A DNA stretch of 64,000 bases from Bolinopsis microptera (taxonomy: Eukaryota; Ctenophora; Tentaculata; Lobata; Bolinopsidae), in the NCBI RefSeq assembly GCF_026151205.1, contig NC_087074.1:930001-994000 (forward strand), in the 5' to 3' direction. Numbering within the stretch: the first letter of the stretch is position 1; every line of letters begins with the position of its first letter. The translations under genes were made by a program, and so were the position numbers. Shown here piece by piece: positions 21,040-32,187 of this stretch. Under the pieces are notes generated by a model. It did no database searches and had not been told where the DNA came from. It was given only the letters and a program-made list of their open reading frames with translations.

Positions 21040-21484
21040 ATTGTTTAGGGCTCGGGTTTGGGTTAGGGTTATGGATAGCTTTGGGGTTATTGTTAGGGTT
21101 GGGATGAGGGTTTATGTAAAACCGTTTTGTTCGGCTGCAAAATCATAAAAACCAAAGTCACGTGATAATTTTTGGGCGAGCGAATTAGTAAGAGCCAATT
21201 AAAACACATAATAACGAATTATCTAAATTAGTTAGTAAATAAACAATTATTCCATGTGTGAATCATGAGTACTAACAAATATGTAAATGTGAGAAAAATG
21301 TAAGGAGACGTACGAAAGATCGAGCTCGCGGCATAAAACTCATGATGGAACAAAGAGAATTATGTTAGTGTTACTATAGACTCATATTTACATAATGATA
21401 ACATATAATGTGCACCATGTAGATTTCATTTCATTAAACATGTTTTATTTTGATAAGTGAAAAATGTAGGACAGCGAGAGAGAT
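21040..21484. repeat. Dispersed repeat related to 2225-2390 and 20280-20350
   Basis: TTAGGG-rich sequence (21056-21115) leads into GGCTGCAAAATCATAAAAAC and CACGTGATAATTTTTGGGCG, as at 2225-2390 and 17215-17262. It then shares ATCTAAATTAGTTAGTAAAT with 20310-20335. No gene is seen. Confidence 0.55.
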
Positions 21485-21486
21485 TT

Positions 21487-21770
<284 letters not shown>

Positions 21771-22079
21771 TGGGTATGTTTAGTATTGCACACTGATTTG
21801 TACACACTACACATGCTCCCTGGTGGCTGGTGTTTTTATAAAGTTTTTTAAAAAATAAGCACCATGATGCTTGCCCTTGACAAGAAAAACTCTTCATAAT
21901 AAGATTCCTGAACATATTTTTGGTAGATATGATACTATAGTAAATGCATCAAAATAGAAATAAACCTTTAAAATAAATCGAATAAAGAGTCACCGTGCAT
22001 AGGTGAAATAATTTTTATCAAAATTCTGTATTTGTATGCAATAAGACACGTGTTGCCAACTTTTCTCTCCTCCGAACTT

Positions 22080-22236
22080 TCAATCGTAGAACAGTTCACA
22101 ACAACCAAGCCAGAAGTCCTGACGTCCTGAGGAAACTATGCTGTATTTCTCATTTGTCCAGTGACAGGCCTCAGGATTAGACACATCGTGAAAAATATCA
22201 GGCAGAGACCTGCCGAGATTAGGGAGGAATCTGAAA
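22080..22236 (-). other. Possible terminal coding exon
   Basis: On the minus strand ATCTTATTTTCAG is followed by an open stretch ending in a stop near 22080. It encodes a mixed-composition peptide with HWTNEKYSIVSSGRQDFW and ending WLGCCELFYD. The composition looks more protein-like than the surroundings, but no upstream exon or family is identified. The rest of 21768-22933 shows nothing else. Confidence 0.2.
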
Positions 22237-22933
22237 ATAAGATCATGACAAGCTGAGGACGATAAACTGGTGAACACATGTTATTTGAAATTACTGAACG
22301 AAACAACCTGTTGTATCGATATATTTCCAGAACCTCTCACGAGATGTTGTAGACGTTTAGAGGCTTTACGATGGTGAATAGAATACCTTACTACTGTTAT
22401 AGAACCAGGATCGCTGATGTAGTCTATCTAATAAGCGCCATGAGATGGCACAGCATTTTTTGTCTCCGATTTTGATAAATTTGGTACCAAAAGTTACCTC
22501 TTAGTGTGAGGCCACTTGAAGTTAACAACTCATATTTGGTAACATTTATCGATGGCCGCAACAGACATCCGTCTCCTGGGAAGAATGTTCTCACACGAGT
22601 TTACATAAACTGTTATCACGTGACATTTAGGTCACGTGGTTGCTATTTCTCAACCTCATAACAATACTATGTAGGCCACCAGATTGTTATACTGGCGAGT
22701 CATCGTGGTGTCATTGAACTGGAATATTTTCATATGACTAAACAAGTTTCATGACGTCATGACATGTGCATGCTCTCCACCAAAAAGGATCTCTAGTATA
22801 AATTAGAATCAATATTCTGCATAATAATAACAATGATAAATATCTGTGTTCGTTGAAGTACATGACAGCATGATAACAGTTAACAGTACCTATAAATTTA
22901 GTAGCGTAAAGTCAATAGAAGTTTCTGATGAAC

Positions 22934-24052
22934 TTAACGGCTAGGTCTTGGGAGGCTGGAGTAAGGAGGAGGCAAATCATCTTTTGAAAAGGAGTAGGGA
23001 GGAGGGTTTTGTTCGCTTGATGTGTAGGGCTCTTCAGGACGGCAGGTGTAAGCAGCAGCTCGAGGGTGGGGTTGAGGGGTGGGAGGTGCAGGAGTATATG
23101 GAGCTGGTGGAGGGCCAGGATAGGGAGGAGCATGGGGAGCAACAATAACCCCAGAAATGTGGGCTGGAGGAATGGGAGCTGGTGGAATGTGGGCTGGTGG
23201 ACCAGGGTTTTGTGGATGAGGTGGATTGTTCTTCAGGACGATGAGGATAAGGGCAGATATCCCGTTGAGGATCAAAGTGACATATTGACGTGTTATATAC
23301 ATTTTGTTATCCTGATTATCTTCTGGTGTAGGACTTGCACAAGAGATTGCTTTACTTCCTATACCACCGATAGTTAGATGTATGATGAATGAGCCAAAAA
23401 ATGTTAGCAATGACCGAGTTACCCTATATTGTTTTGATGTTGTTATGCAGGTGAAGATGACGAGGATGCCTGACACTGCCAAAAGCTCCAGCCAACTTCC
23501 CAACCCACTCTTGGCGCAAAACCAAAGATGCTGATTGCTTGCAGGAGTAACGTAAACAATCTTTCTGACCGTGAATTGAAGGCAAACCCCCAACAGAATA
23601 ATTTCTGGGTCCGGCCGATTGGTATTATCTTCAGTTGCCTCGCGCAGCAGAGCAACTGAGCGAACCTTTTTCAGGATGTGTGCCATTATGACAATGGATG
23701 CCAGTCCCATAATTGGGATGGTGCAGTATGTGTAGATGTCCCTGGTGTTCGAATAATGATGTTTGGTGCAGTAAAGTGTCAAGTATCCGAGATTGTCACC
23801 GCTGAAGTTCAGTATGAGAGATCCCACAAACGTGAGAAGTCCCTGAGCCAATTTGTTTTCTTTACTTTTGATGGCCGTTATGAAACCCACTATAATGGAG
23901 ATGGTGACCAGCAGAAACCACAGTATCCCCTCCTTCCTGCAGATTACTGAATCGTTCAAGGTGCCATCTGACGCTCTGTATATGATCTTTGATAAACAAA
24001 TTTGGGCAAGAAATCCGGCCAATGTCATACTTGGATTAGGGAGCTGAACCAT
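22934..24052 (-). CDS. Intronless 8-helix membrane protein: duplicated 4-helix module plus PPPY tail
   Basis: Intact ORF of 372 codons, family not recognised. Predicted helices are near residues 11-25, 44-62, 72-92, 107-127, 151-168, 186-204, 214-232 and 256-274. Residues ~9-130 and ~151-275 align with each other: KIIYRASDG with KIVYVTPAS, CRKEG with CAKSG, GLLTFVGSLILNF with SLLTFFGSFIIHL, each followed by a Gly-rich turn and a Cys. So the core is an internal duplication of a four-helix unit. The ~95-residue C-terminal tail is Pro-rich with NPPPYSF, LPPPYSS and HAPPYPG. The first two fit PPxY, the WW-domain ligand of NEDD4-type ubiquitin ligases, so regulated trafficking or turnover is an inference. 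The ATG is preceded by a poly-C stretch in a plausible leader. Confidence 0.75.
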   Translation of the reverse strand: MVQLPNPSMTLAGFLAQICLSKIIYRASDGTLNDSVICRKEGILWFLLVTISIIVGFITAIKSKENKLAQGLLTFVGSLILNFSGDNLGYLTLYCTKHHYSNTRDIYTYCTIPIMGLASIVIMAHILKKVRSVALLREATEDNTNRPDPEIILLGVCLQFTVRKIVYVTPASNQHLWFCAKSGLGSWLELLAVSGILVIFTCITTSKQYRVTRSLLTFFGSFIIHLTIGGIGSKAISCASPTPEDNQDNKMYITRQYVTLILNGISALILIVLKNNPPHPQNPGPPAHIPPAPIPPAHISGVIVAPHAPPYPGPPPAPYTPAPPTPQPHPRAAAYTCRPEEPYTSSEQNPPPYSFSKDDLPPPYSSLPRPSR

Positions 24053-24084
24053 TTTGAACCTGTAGAAGATGTATCGGTAAAACT

Positions 24085-25204
24085 TGTCTATCGCCCCCCC
24101 CCCCCCTGATGTTGAAATCGATAGGTTTTAATTAAGGAACTTGTAACTAGCTGAGGACTGGAAAGTAATTGATGATTATTTTTCTGCTAAGCTAAGACGT
24201 ACTCAACTGAATTAAAACTAGAAGCATGAACTAACGACAACAATTGAAACTGAATGATTAAACGGTCAACACAGAAGGTAAAGTTTCATGAGATCAATGA
24301 GGATGTATCACAATATAAACCAAACACAGAGCACTCAGGTAGGGTGACTTAAATACCTTACACTGAACAATGAACATGTACACTTAACTCATTCCTGCCC
24401 TCATGGCTCTTGAGTGTGGCAGACAAGTGATCTTAACCGCATTATATCGATACAACGGGACTTGTAATATGCCTGTATACTGTGAATAATACATTTTAAC
24501 CGTGCAGTGCACTCCTGTGGGCCTCCTGTGCATTGTAAGTGTGAAAAGGACAAAAAATTGAAACTTTCTCGTGTAAAAAGCCTATAAATTCTGAAATATC
24601 AAATATTTTGAAATAATTTTTACAGTATCGTAATTTGACCAAAACCCATAATTGGGTAGAGTGGACCGCTGCCATCGTCTGCAAATACAAAATGATACCG
24701 AGAATGAAATCGGTCGCTCGACCGATTTCATTCACATGGGTTTTGGTCAAACTGTTTCCAAACCAACACGAGTCACTGACCACAGTGCCACCCTTATTGA
24801 CTATGTTGTTAAATTGAAGGAAATGACAACTGCTCAACCAACCACATATCACTATATTAGGGATGGATTTTCACTGTAGATAAGGTGTAACAGACAGTAT
24901 TTTCGTTATCTATATTAGTATTTGTATGATTTGAGTGTCGGTGTCACTCTGTATCAGTAATGCATGTAAGAAATTGCTGCGTATATATTTTGTTCATTTT
25001 TGCTGTTAATATAACGAGGAACTTTTTTTGTGAATTTAAAACTGCAACCGTGATTGTAACTTAGGTATGTGATGACTTGTGGAGCACACATCGCTGAATA
25101 GCAATCGCGAAGCAGGTCTCACCAAGGCTAGGTATATCTAGGGTTTTTTCTTATGAGGACACGTTGCTAGTAGTTTTACTTTTTGTGTTGTGTGCTACGG
25201 TACA
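24085..25204. other. Intergenic with a nested inverted repeat
   Basis: The 16-bp arm TTTGACCAAAACCCAT (24634-24649) has its exact inverse at 24736-24751. Nested inside is a 15-bp-arm palindrome, GAATGAAATCGGTCG/CT/inverse (24702-24733). A 118-codon minus-strand open frame across this area (24496-24852) lacks any motif. No gene is claimed. Confidence 0.6.
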
Positions 25205-25416
25205 TCGTTTCAATATTTGGATATTTTCAATGTTGGTATGTGAATGTCCTACTGCAGGTATCTATCTTTATCTAATTTTAATGTAATATTTCAATATTAT
25301 AGAAATCATTAATCGTTTCAATTTTTGGATATTTTCAATGTTGGTATGTCCTACAGGTATCTATATTTATCTAATTTTAATGTAATACAGAATACTTCAA
25401 TATTATAGAAAAAATT
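25205..25416. repeat. Tandem duplication of about 106 bp
   Basis: 25205-25310 and 25311-25416 share CGTTTCAAT, GGATATTTTCAATGTTGGTA, TTTATCTAATTTTAATGTAA and TTCAATATTATAGAAA in order. There are small indels near the middle and right part. Confidence 0.8.
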
Positions 25417-26898
25417 AACCAGTGTACCAAAAGCTGGTCCCCAAACAAACAAACCCGCAACGAATTAGTCAGTCAAAATCAACAAAATTGAGGTACTGGA
25501 AGTTAATATCCCGAAGAACATTAAAAAATCATATTGTCCCATTCCCTGTCCCATTTTCAGTTTTTGAATATGAAATTTCCAGGACCGAAATTTTACAGTT
25601 TTGACTGAATTCTTCTCCAGTGACCAATTGGTCAGTCAACTATAGAATATAGATGGCATGTGGCACAATTGGTGTACAGAGTGAAAAAATACTAATAAAT
25701 TCCGGTAATTGCAACAAATTCAAATAAAACTACAATTTCACACGACAAACATAAAAGTGTGGTGATAACAAATACAATATGAATAAACATCAAATATTAT
25801 TGATATTTAATTGTCAATGTATGGTTACATTTCTCCATCTAGTGAGTATTCTTGATAAGGGATTTCATAAATTATTTAATTAAATCCATTAAATCGAATC
25901 AATCAATATTTATTTGAAATACAAATCTTTTATTTATGCTTTGGTTTTGTTCAAAAAATTTAAGGCGTTGTGTTCTTAAGATGTACATAAATGTATCATA
26001 AATACAGTCTAGCCATTGACATTGACATCTAGCCATTGATTGAGCGCGAGATCAGATGGCCTTTCCCCTTTTTAATACAATAATTAAATACAAATAATAA
26101 ATATATTTAGGATAACAGTCAATTGTATAGTTGAGGAAGCTAAAATTTATCAACCAATCATTTTACAATGTTAATACATTATTCAATAGTTTGTTGATTG
26201 ACATTATAGAATGAAATCATCAGGGTCATAAAATGTTCATTTTCATTTACATTCCACAACTTACTTTCTTAAAATCTGCAAAGACTACAATCTATAATAT
26301 TCACTACTTTATACTTACACCCCAAAGTGTCATAGAAGTATCGAACTCATCCAGTTACTAATTGTATTGGTTTGAGACTGGATAAAGTCATGAGAAGGAT
26401 AAAATTAGATTTACAAATAAGTCGGTTGAAAGATGAGCTCGATATTAAGGGTTTTTTTGTACGCGGGATTTTCCATCAGTTTCTAGGATCAACCAGTCTC
26501 CTCGTACTCTCACTCTTCATAATAAATATAAGTCCCGCAAGTGCTCAAGACAAATCTCATGTATAGCCGTAGAAACTGTCTTCCTCTCATTCTTTTACAC
26601 ACGCTACAACACATTGTGTTTCTGGCATGGTGCTCCTCATTCTCAAACTTCAAATACATATTCATTTCTAATCCTATTTCAACCAAATAGTCCGTCAGTT
26701 TCTAGTTGTTCTAATTTCACTCAAATGGTCGATCCACCGATGTACTCTCTTTCGATTACACAGCCCATATTCCAGCATGGCTACACTCCAGCAGAAAACC
26801 ACTGTTCCAGTTTCATAATATGACACATATTGTACCATTCTCCTCACTCTGAAATTAAACTGAGCAGTGGATGAGTGGATCTCAGAGCCTCTCTGCTC
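25417..26898. other. AT-rich gene-free stretch
   Basis: No supported gene. A plus-strand frame at 26372-26566 has a hydrophobic stretch near its end (LLVLSLFIINISPASAQ) but stops within seven residues after it, so it is not a believable secreted protein. The part next to 26899 is probably the 3' UTR of the minus-strand GPCR. Confidence 0.4.
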
Positions 26899-27827
26899 TC
26901 AGAGGGGGGTGTGAGTGAACTGAGGACTGTTCTGCTGGTCGTCAGGCATAGTCAGGGACTGGCCCATCACCTGGGTGGATCTAGTGGCTCTCCTCCACAT
27001 GGCAAACGTACTGTTTAATCGGCTGGGCCTCATCTTGATGAAGAATGACGTGGCTCGACGTTGTCGCTCTCTCTGCCGGTACGTTCCACAGAATTGCAGG
27101 GCTGGCCCTAGTGCCGGGTACAGGGTCGGGATAAGGAACTTGATCTGGAGAAATTTTTTATTACAAATATTAAATGTTTAAAATGGTTTAAAATGTTGTA
27201 TTGATTTTCAAAGTTACGGTGACAAAACTTGTGATGACAAGCATTGTTTCGATCATTTAGATCATTAAATAACTGGACACAACATACTCGTTGAGTATCT
27301 GAGTTTGAGTCTATTCAAAATATTCAAATTTAGATTTTATGAAGGTCTCACCGAAAACAAGGTGATGAACGATTTCTGGCCGGGGATACTGCTAATGAAC
27401 GAGAGTTTGGAATCAGTTAAAGTTTCTAAACTGTTCAGGAAATAGAAGACTAGAGTTGGGATATAACACCTGTAGGGGGGGTACATGTAATTAGAATTTA
27501 ATAATATTAAAATTAATTGTGATAAGGACAAAAGTGGGTAAACTGATATAAATTGGTAAACTGATCAGACGACAACGCCAAAAGTCTGGCATCTTTTTGT
27601 ACCAATAAGATAAGGGTATATGACTTAGGAAGTTAGGATAAGCTTAAAAACTATGTCAGATCCTAGTTCAATAATCCCACAAGTCACGACTACCTAAAAA
27701 TAATACTCACAATAGGAAGAGGGAGGTAAGTAGAACTATTAGAAGAGTAGTTTTACAGAAGGTGTCTCTTGTTTGTTGGGAGGGAATAGGGGTCCTGTAC
27801 GACTTAGCCAGCTCACTTATCACATAT
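26899..27827 (-). CDS. Class A GPCR, last three exons (ICL3, TM6, TM7, tail)
   Basis: Minus-strand exons 27827-27711, 27469-27352 and 27144-26899 (TGA stop). Splice sites are clear: AACTTCAG|ATATG, CTATT|GTGAGT, CCCTACAG|GTGTT, TTCG|GTGAGA, TTCTCCAG|ATCAAG, with matching phases. They encode a basic intracellular loop, then TM6 with the C-Y-x-P form of the CWxP motif (LLIVLLTSLFLLCYIPTLVF), ECL3, and TM7 (KFLIPTLYPALGPALQF) where the usual NPxxY is altered to YPALG. A 60-residue Arg/Ser-rich tail follows (TYRQRERQRRATSFF). TM1-TM5 exons are not found between 27.83 and 28.46 kb; they may lie further right, beyond the intronless GPCR, or be lost. The ligand is unknown. It is not close to the two intronless GPCRs. 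Confidence 0.75.
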
Positions 27828-28462
27828 CTGAAGTTAACTTTAGTTAGTTATCAATTATTATTGTTTTGAATTTTACGTTATACTGCGCATCATCGTATGT
27901 TTGCATTTTATTTTTTGGTGTGGTGGCGGTATCTCTCTGCCGACCACCATTTTAGACGGCACCATAAATTTTCACCACTAGCTTCAGGACTAGCTTGTTA
28001 CCACTGAGAAGGACCTAGTAGGGGCCGGGGGCCGGGGGCCGGGGGGCCGGGGGCCGGGGGGGAGAGAAAATGGCACTGATTCAACCCAAAGAATTCTTAT
28101 TTTGATCGGGATCCAATAAAAATAAAATGATTTTCTGTTTTTAAGCTTGGATTGGAACATTTCAGTTTAAGCAGTTTAGGAATTGTATTATTCATAATTA
28201 TTATACATGAAGTACAAATGATAGATTGCCTATTATATGGGTTTTTTCAAAGTAAAATTCTTAAATTTCTTAAATATTGATGAAATGTTGTTTTAAAAAT
28301 ATTACTCATCAGTCATCGTGAAATTTATAACTAAAAACCAATTGCCTTATTCGAATAGTGGTTTACAAATTAATCTCGCTAGGTGAATCGTGATAGAAGT
28401 ATGTCCATTGTCCATTGTCCTGTAGATAATTCCCAATATAAGAGCGCTATTTGAGCACATAA
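27828..28462. other. Region upstream of the partial GPCR, with a G-rich run
   Basis: 28021-28064 is a GGGGCCGGGGG-type tract able in principle to form G-quadruplexes. The remainder is AT-rich, and I could not identify a TM5 exon here. Confidence 0.45.
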
Positions 28463-29300
28463 AGCAGCTACATTTACTGGTTTAACTCTATGGTTTTCTC
28501 TCTATATTGAGGCAGTGTTGTTGAAGATAACCCCCCGGTCCAATATTGAGGCAGTGTTGTTGAAAATAACCCCCGGTCCAATATTGAGGCAGTGTTGTTG
28601 AAGATAACCCCCGGTCCAATATTGAGGCAGTGTTGTTGAAGATAACCCCCCGGTCCAATATTGAGGCAGTGTTGTTGAAGAATTGAAGATAACCCCCGTT
28701 CCAATATTGAGGCAGTGTTGTTGAAGATAACCCCCGGTCCAATATTGAGGCAGTGTTGTTGAAGATAACCCCCGGTCCAATATTAAGGTAGTGTTGTTGA
28801 AGATAACCCCTGTTCCAATATTGAGGCAGTGTTGTTGAAGATAACCCCCCGGTCCAATATTGAGGCAGTGTTGTTGAAGATAACCCCTGTTCCAATATTG
28901 AGGCAGTGTTGTTGAAGATAACCCCCGGTCCAATATTGAGGCAGTGTTGTTGAAGATAACCCCCGGTCCAATATTGAGGCAGTGTTGTTGAAGATAACCC
29001 CCCGGTTCAATATTGAGGCAGTGTTGTTGAAGATAACCCCCCGGTTCAATATTGAGGCAGTGTTGTTGAAGATAACCCCCGGTCCAATATTGAGGCAGTG
29101 TTGTTGAAGATAACCCCCGGTCCAATATTGAAGCAGTGTTGTTGAAGATAACCCCCGGTCCAATATTGCAGAGGCAGTGTTGTTGAAGATAACCCCCGGT
29201 CCAATATTGAGGCAGTGTTGTTGAAGATAACCCCCCGGTTCTTCCGACGTCTCCGTGAGCGCTACATGAATTAGCAGCTACATTTACTGGTTTAACTCTA
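28463..29300. repeat. 38-bp minisatellite between two copies of a 28-bp GPCR 3'-end sequence
   Basis: About 19 copies of a unit containing CCAATATTGAGGCAGTGTTG then TTGAAGATAACCCCCGGT occupy about 28504-29240. Copies vary by C-run length and GTTCC/GTCC. The array is flanked by a perfect 28-bp direct repeat starting AGCAGCTACATTTACTGG at 28463-28490 and 29273-29300. The right copy ends on the stop codon of the minus-strand GPCR. Minus-strand open frames across the array are repeat artefacts. Confidence 0.9.
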
Positions 29301-30257
29301 CTGATGTGTTAAGGTCAAAATGAACAACCGTAGTTCCTTCATCCGCCAGAAATATAGAATCGGGTTCAGTGCTGCATTTAACACCATGCAGAAGAGGCTC
29401 GACAAAAACCACCAATAAAATAAAATGAACTCGATTGCGTAATATAGGTCCCAATCGTTGAGAATCTTCACAGTAATCAGATACAAGAGACAGCCGGCGA
29501 AAGTTATTAAATTACAAGCCAGGAACACTGCTGTAAAATAGAATATCGTCACAGAAGCTTGAAACATATTTTTCTTTGATGCTGATTGGACATAGTTTTG
29601 TTCTTTTCTCAGTTTTATCATCGTCACAATAAAAGCCACGGTTATTAATATTGGAGGAACGCCAATACAAATATTGTAACTTATTTCATACACCAAACCC
29701 AAGAAATAATCTTTTGGATTAGTGAAACATAAAATATTTGGCTTTGTAAACAACGTGTATGCTGAAATGTGTGTGATCAAGAAACTTAGGATTAAATACG
29801 CCGCATACACAGGTATCGATAGAATAACAGCTCTTTTATTAATTCTAAAGAACGGAAACATGATGGCTAGAGTTCTTGATACCGACATTAACAAAACCAA
29901 GAACATCGACATCTGTTGTAGAAAATCAAATATCAGGTACCAGAATGAACAAAAGGTAGGATTGTCCATTATCCCGGGGTTCCGTTGGTTAAACAGAACT
30001 GCAGCTACAGGCAGGTGGAAGATGCTGGTAAAACTGTCGATACAGCATGATGCTATGTACAGGTTAACTGACAAGCTTCGTCCTGGTTTAGATAAAAAGT
30101 ATCTCAGAGACAAAATGTTGCCTGGAAATCCCACCAAGAAGCAAACACACAATGCTGGCGCCAGTAAGACATCACAGATTCTGTAGTGAGGCTCTCCCAG
30201 TTTATCAGTATTGTAAGACACTGTAGATGTGTTTGACATTGAGTTAGACTTGGTCAA
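29298..30257 (-). CDS. Class A (rhodopsin-like) orphan GPCR, intronless (copy 1)
   Basis: 319-residue protein in one exon with seven predicted helices. Motifs: TM1 GN (VGFPGNILSLRYF), a Cys before TM3 (NPTFCSFWY) that can pair with a Cys in ECL2, a TM3 end reading SVSRTLAIMF where DRY would be (Arg kept, D and Y changed), TM7 ALNPILYFWRMKEL with intact NPxxY, then helix 8. The C-tail is very short (LFILTLTHQ). Ligand and pathway are unknown. A paralogue lies inverted at 38867-39814; the first ~150 residues are almost identical and the rest clearly diverged. The stop codon lies inside a 28-bp repeat that recurs beyond the minisatellite. Confidence 0.9.
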   Translation of the reverse strand: MTKSNSMSNTSTVSYNTDKLGEPHYRICDVLLAPALCVCFLVGFPGNILSLRYFLSKPGRSLSVNLYIASCCIDSFTSIFHLPVAAVLFNQRNPGIMDNPTFCSFWYLIFDFLQQMSMFLVLLMSVSRTLAIMFPFFRINKRAVILSIPVYAAYLILSFLITHISAYTLFTKPNILCFTNPKDYFLGLVYEISYNICIGVPPILITVAFIVTMIKLRKEQNYVQSASKKNMFQASVTIFYFTAVFLACNLITFAGCLLYLITVKILNDWDLYYAIEFILFYWWFLSSLFCMVLNAALNPILYFWRMKELRLFILTLTHQ

Positions 30258-32185
30258 CTTCTTTCTGTTAGTATAAGTGTAAGGTAATCATCAAATTTCC
30301 AATACATGTGAAATTGGAGCAATCAAATAAAAGCTAGAATTTATTTTTAAAAGCAGCATTTCAACACTTAAAACGATATTTGACTTGGTGTTTAACTTTT
30401 AAGCTTATCGCGTAACTTCAGCTAAATTAGTCTTAGTTCCGTTATTTTTGCTAATCAAAATGTAAGGATGGCAATGGACCCCCTAACAGTGACACACTCC
30501 TGAGTTACTAAATATACTCCTCCCTAATATTTACTATTAATTTGGTTAACTCGGTAGATGTTTTGTTTTACTTTTCAGAAATGGGTCCACTACGCTGTAA
30601 ATAACGTAGGCTCTGTGGATGCTAGGAAGTGGGTCGTGTGTTTACGTGATCTTAATTATAACCTCCCCGCATAATTATAACCTCTCCGCATAATTATAAC
30701 TTCTCCGCATAATTATAATAACCTCTCCGTAATTATCACAAAACAGATGTGTTACCAGAACCTTTATCTATCTGTTGTCTATTTCCGTCGTAATAATAAA
30801 CGTTGTAGTTTTATCTGTTGTCTTGCGTAATATGGGGTTGCGGCTCAGCCAATAGTTGTTAAGGACCACGAGACACTAACGACTGTGTGTCAGCTCGTGC
30901 ATAAATTTAAAGCTTTGCATCGGAAGAAGATCCACCAACCAAAGGTTAACATTGTGGCACGTGACTAACCACCACACCAATGTCTTGAAAGAGCAACTTT
31001 TGATTGGTCGAAGGGTCAATCAGTATTGTAATAATGGTGTAATTTATGTAAACGATAGGTAGTGTTTATACAAAACTAGACCGATCACTATGGTATCATG
31101 CATTCATGCCAGAAATGTCCGCAATTTCAAAATTCTGAAGTTGCGCTGTACAATAATATCACTCCCTTTCATTTCTGATCAGTCAGCAGTTTGGTTAGTA
31201 TCTCAGCAGTGGGGAGGAGGGGGGATGACCATATTAAAGTATACCCCCAGCAGTTTTATGGGTGCTTTTTACAGTGGATTTGGAAATGTTTGCGAAATTT
31301 ATCGATTTGCAAAGCGGTTTACGAAAGGGGATGGTGACAAGTGAGCTACTTAAACGATCCCAAAGTAAAAATGGGAAAAGTTAACAACTTAGATCTTAAC
31401 ATTTAACTTGAGATAAAATGACGTGAGATAATGTTACTTAGCTTAAGAACTTCATGAAAAGCTTGGACCTCTTGAAAAATAGAAAACAGTACCATTTTGG
31501 GTAATCGTACTGTAGTGCGCACTTGATCTTGCCAGTTTCCTACTTAGTTTTACACGTATCCGGTACCACTTAGAGTTAGCCAAGGTATCTCTCTCTCTGT
31601 TCTGGCCAAGGTATAACTTACAACTGAGTAGGAAGCTGGAAAATGGACCGCTTAGCCATGCGGTCTAATTTACAAGTACCTATCGCAAAACGTGTCCAAG
31701 TATATGCACTATATTTACAATACCAGTACTTAAGAATGCCAGATATACTCGAGTACTACCGATCAGGTGCGTGCTCCGGAAATATTCTGTATAAGGTTTT
31801 TTAAAACAGTAGTTGCTAACTGAGTTAGCTTAATTTTGAGGCGTAAAATATCCACAACTTGCTAGGATATTGTGAAATTCCTAGCATGGGATCTCCTTAC
31901 TCCACCCTGCTGAACTGGTTCAAGCTGATTTTAATGGTCAGATCACAACGTTTATAACTTCCATGCCCGCTACTATTGTTAATTGTTACTACTACTATAC
32001 TAGGGATAAGTTGCAGCTGCCAAAGCCACGCCCAGGTATCCAACAAAGGGATCTAACCCAATGTTTTATTATCTGGGGTACATGATAATAGTAAATGGAT
32101 ATCAATGTTTATAGCTATAACAAGTGAAAGGCTTAGTTGAGGTTCACAAACTTCAGATTGTGCATTGGTGACTTAAACTAGTTTT
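30258..32185. other. Intergenic region with a short tandem repeat
   Basis: Four copies of a ~20-bp unit (CATAATTATAACCTCTCCG) lie at about 30660-30735. Otherwise the stretch is AT-rich with no supported gene. The plus-strand frame at 31090-31344 has no motif. Confidence 0.5.
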
Positions 32186-32187
32186 AT

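Noticed and set aside
24496-24852. 118-codon minus-strand frame
   Set aside because: It runs over the nested inverted repeat, shows no motif or splice context and has low protein character.
26372-26566. Small secreted peptide gene (hydrophobic C-terminal part)
   Set aside because: The hydrophobic stretch is near the C-terminus rather than the start and the frame stops just after it. No splice donor was convincing.
28474-29163. Minus-strand frames of 76-207 codons with an LPQYWTGGYLQQHC-type repeat
   Set aside because: They exist in three frames at once because of the 38-bp unit, and unit-length changes move them between frames.
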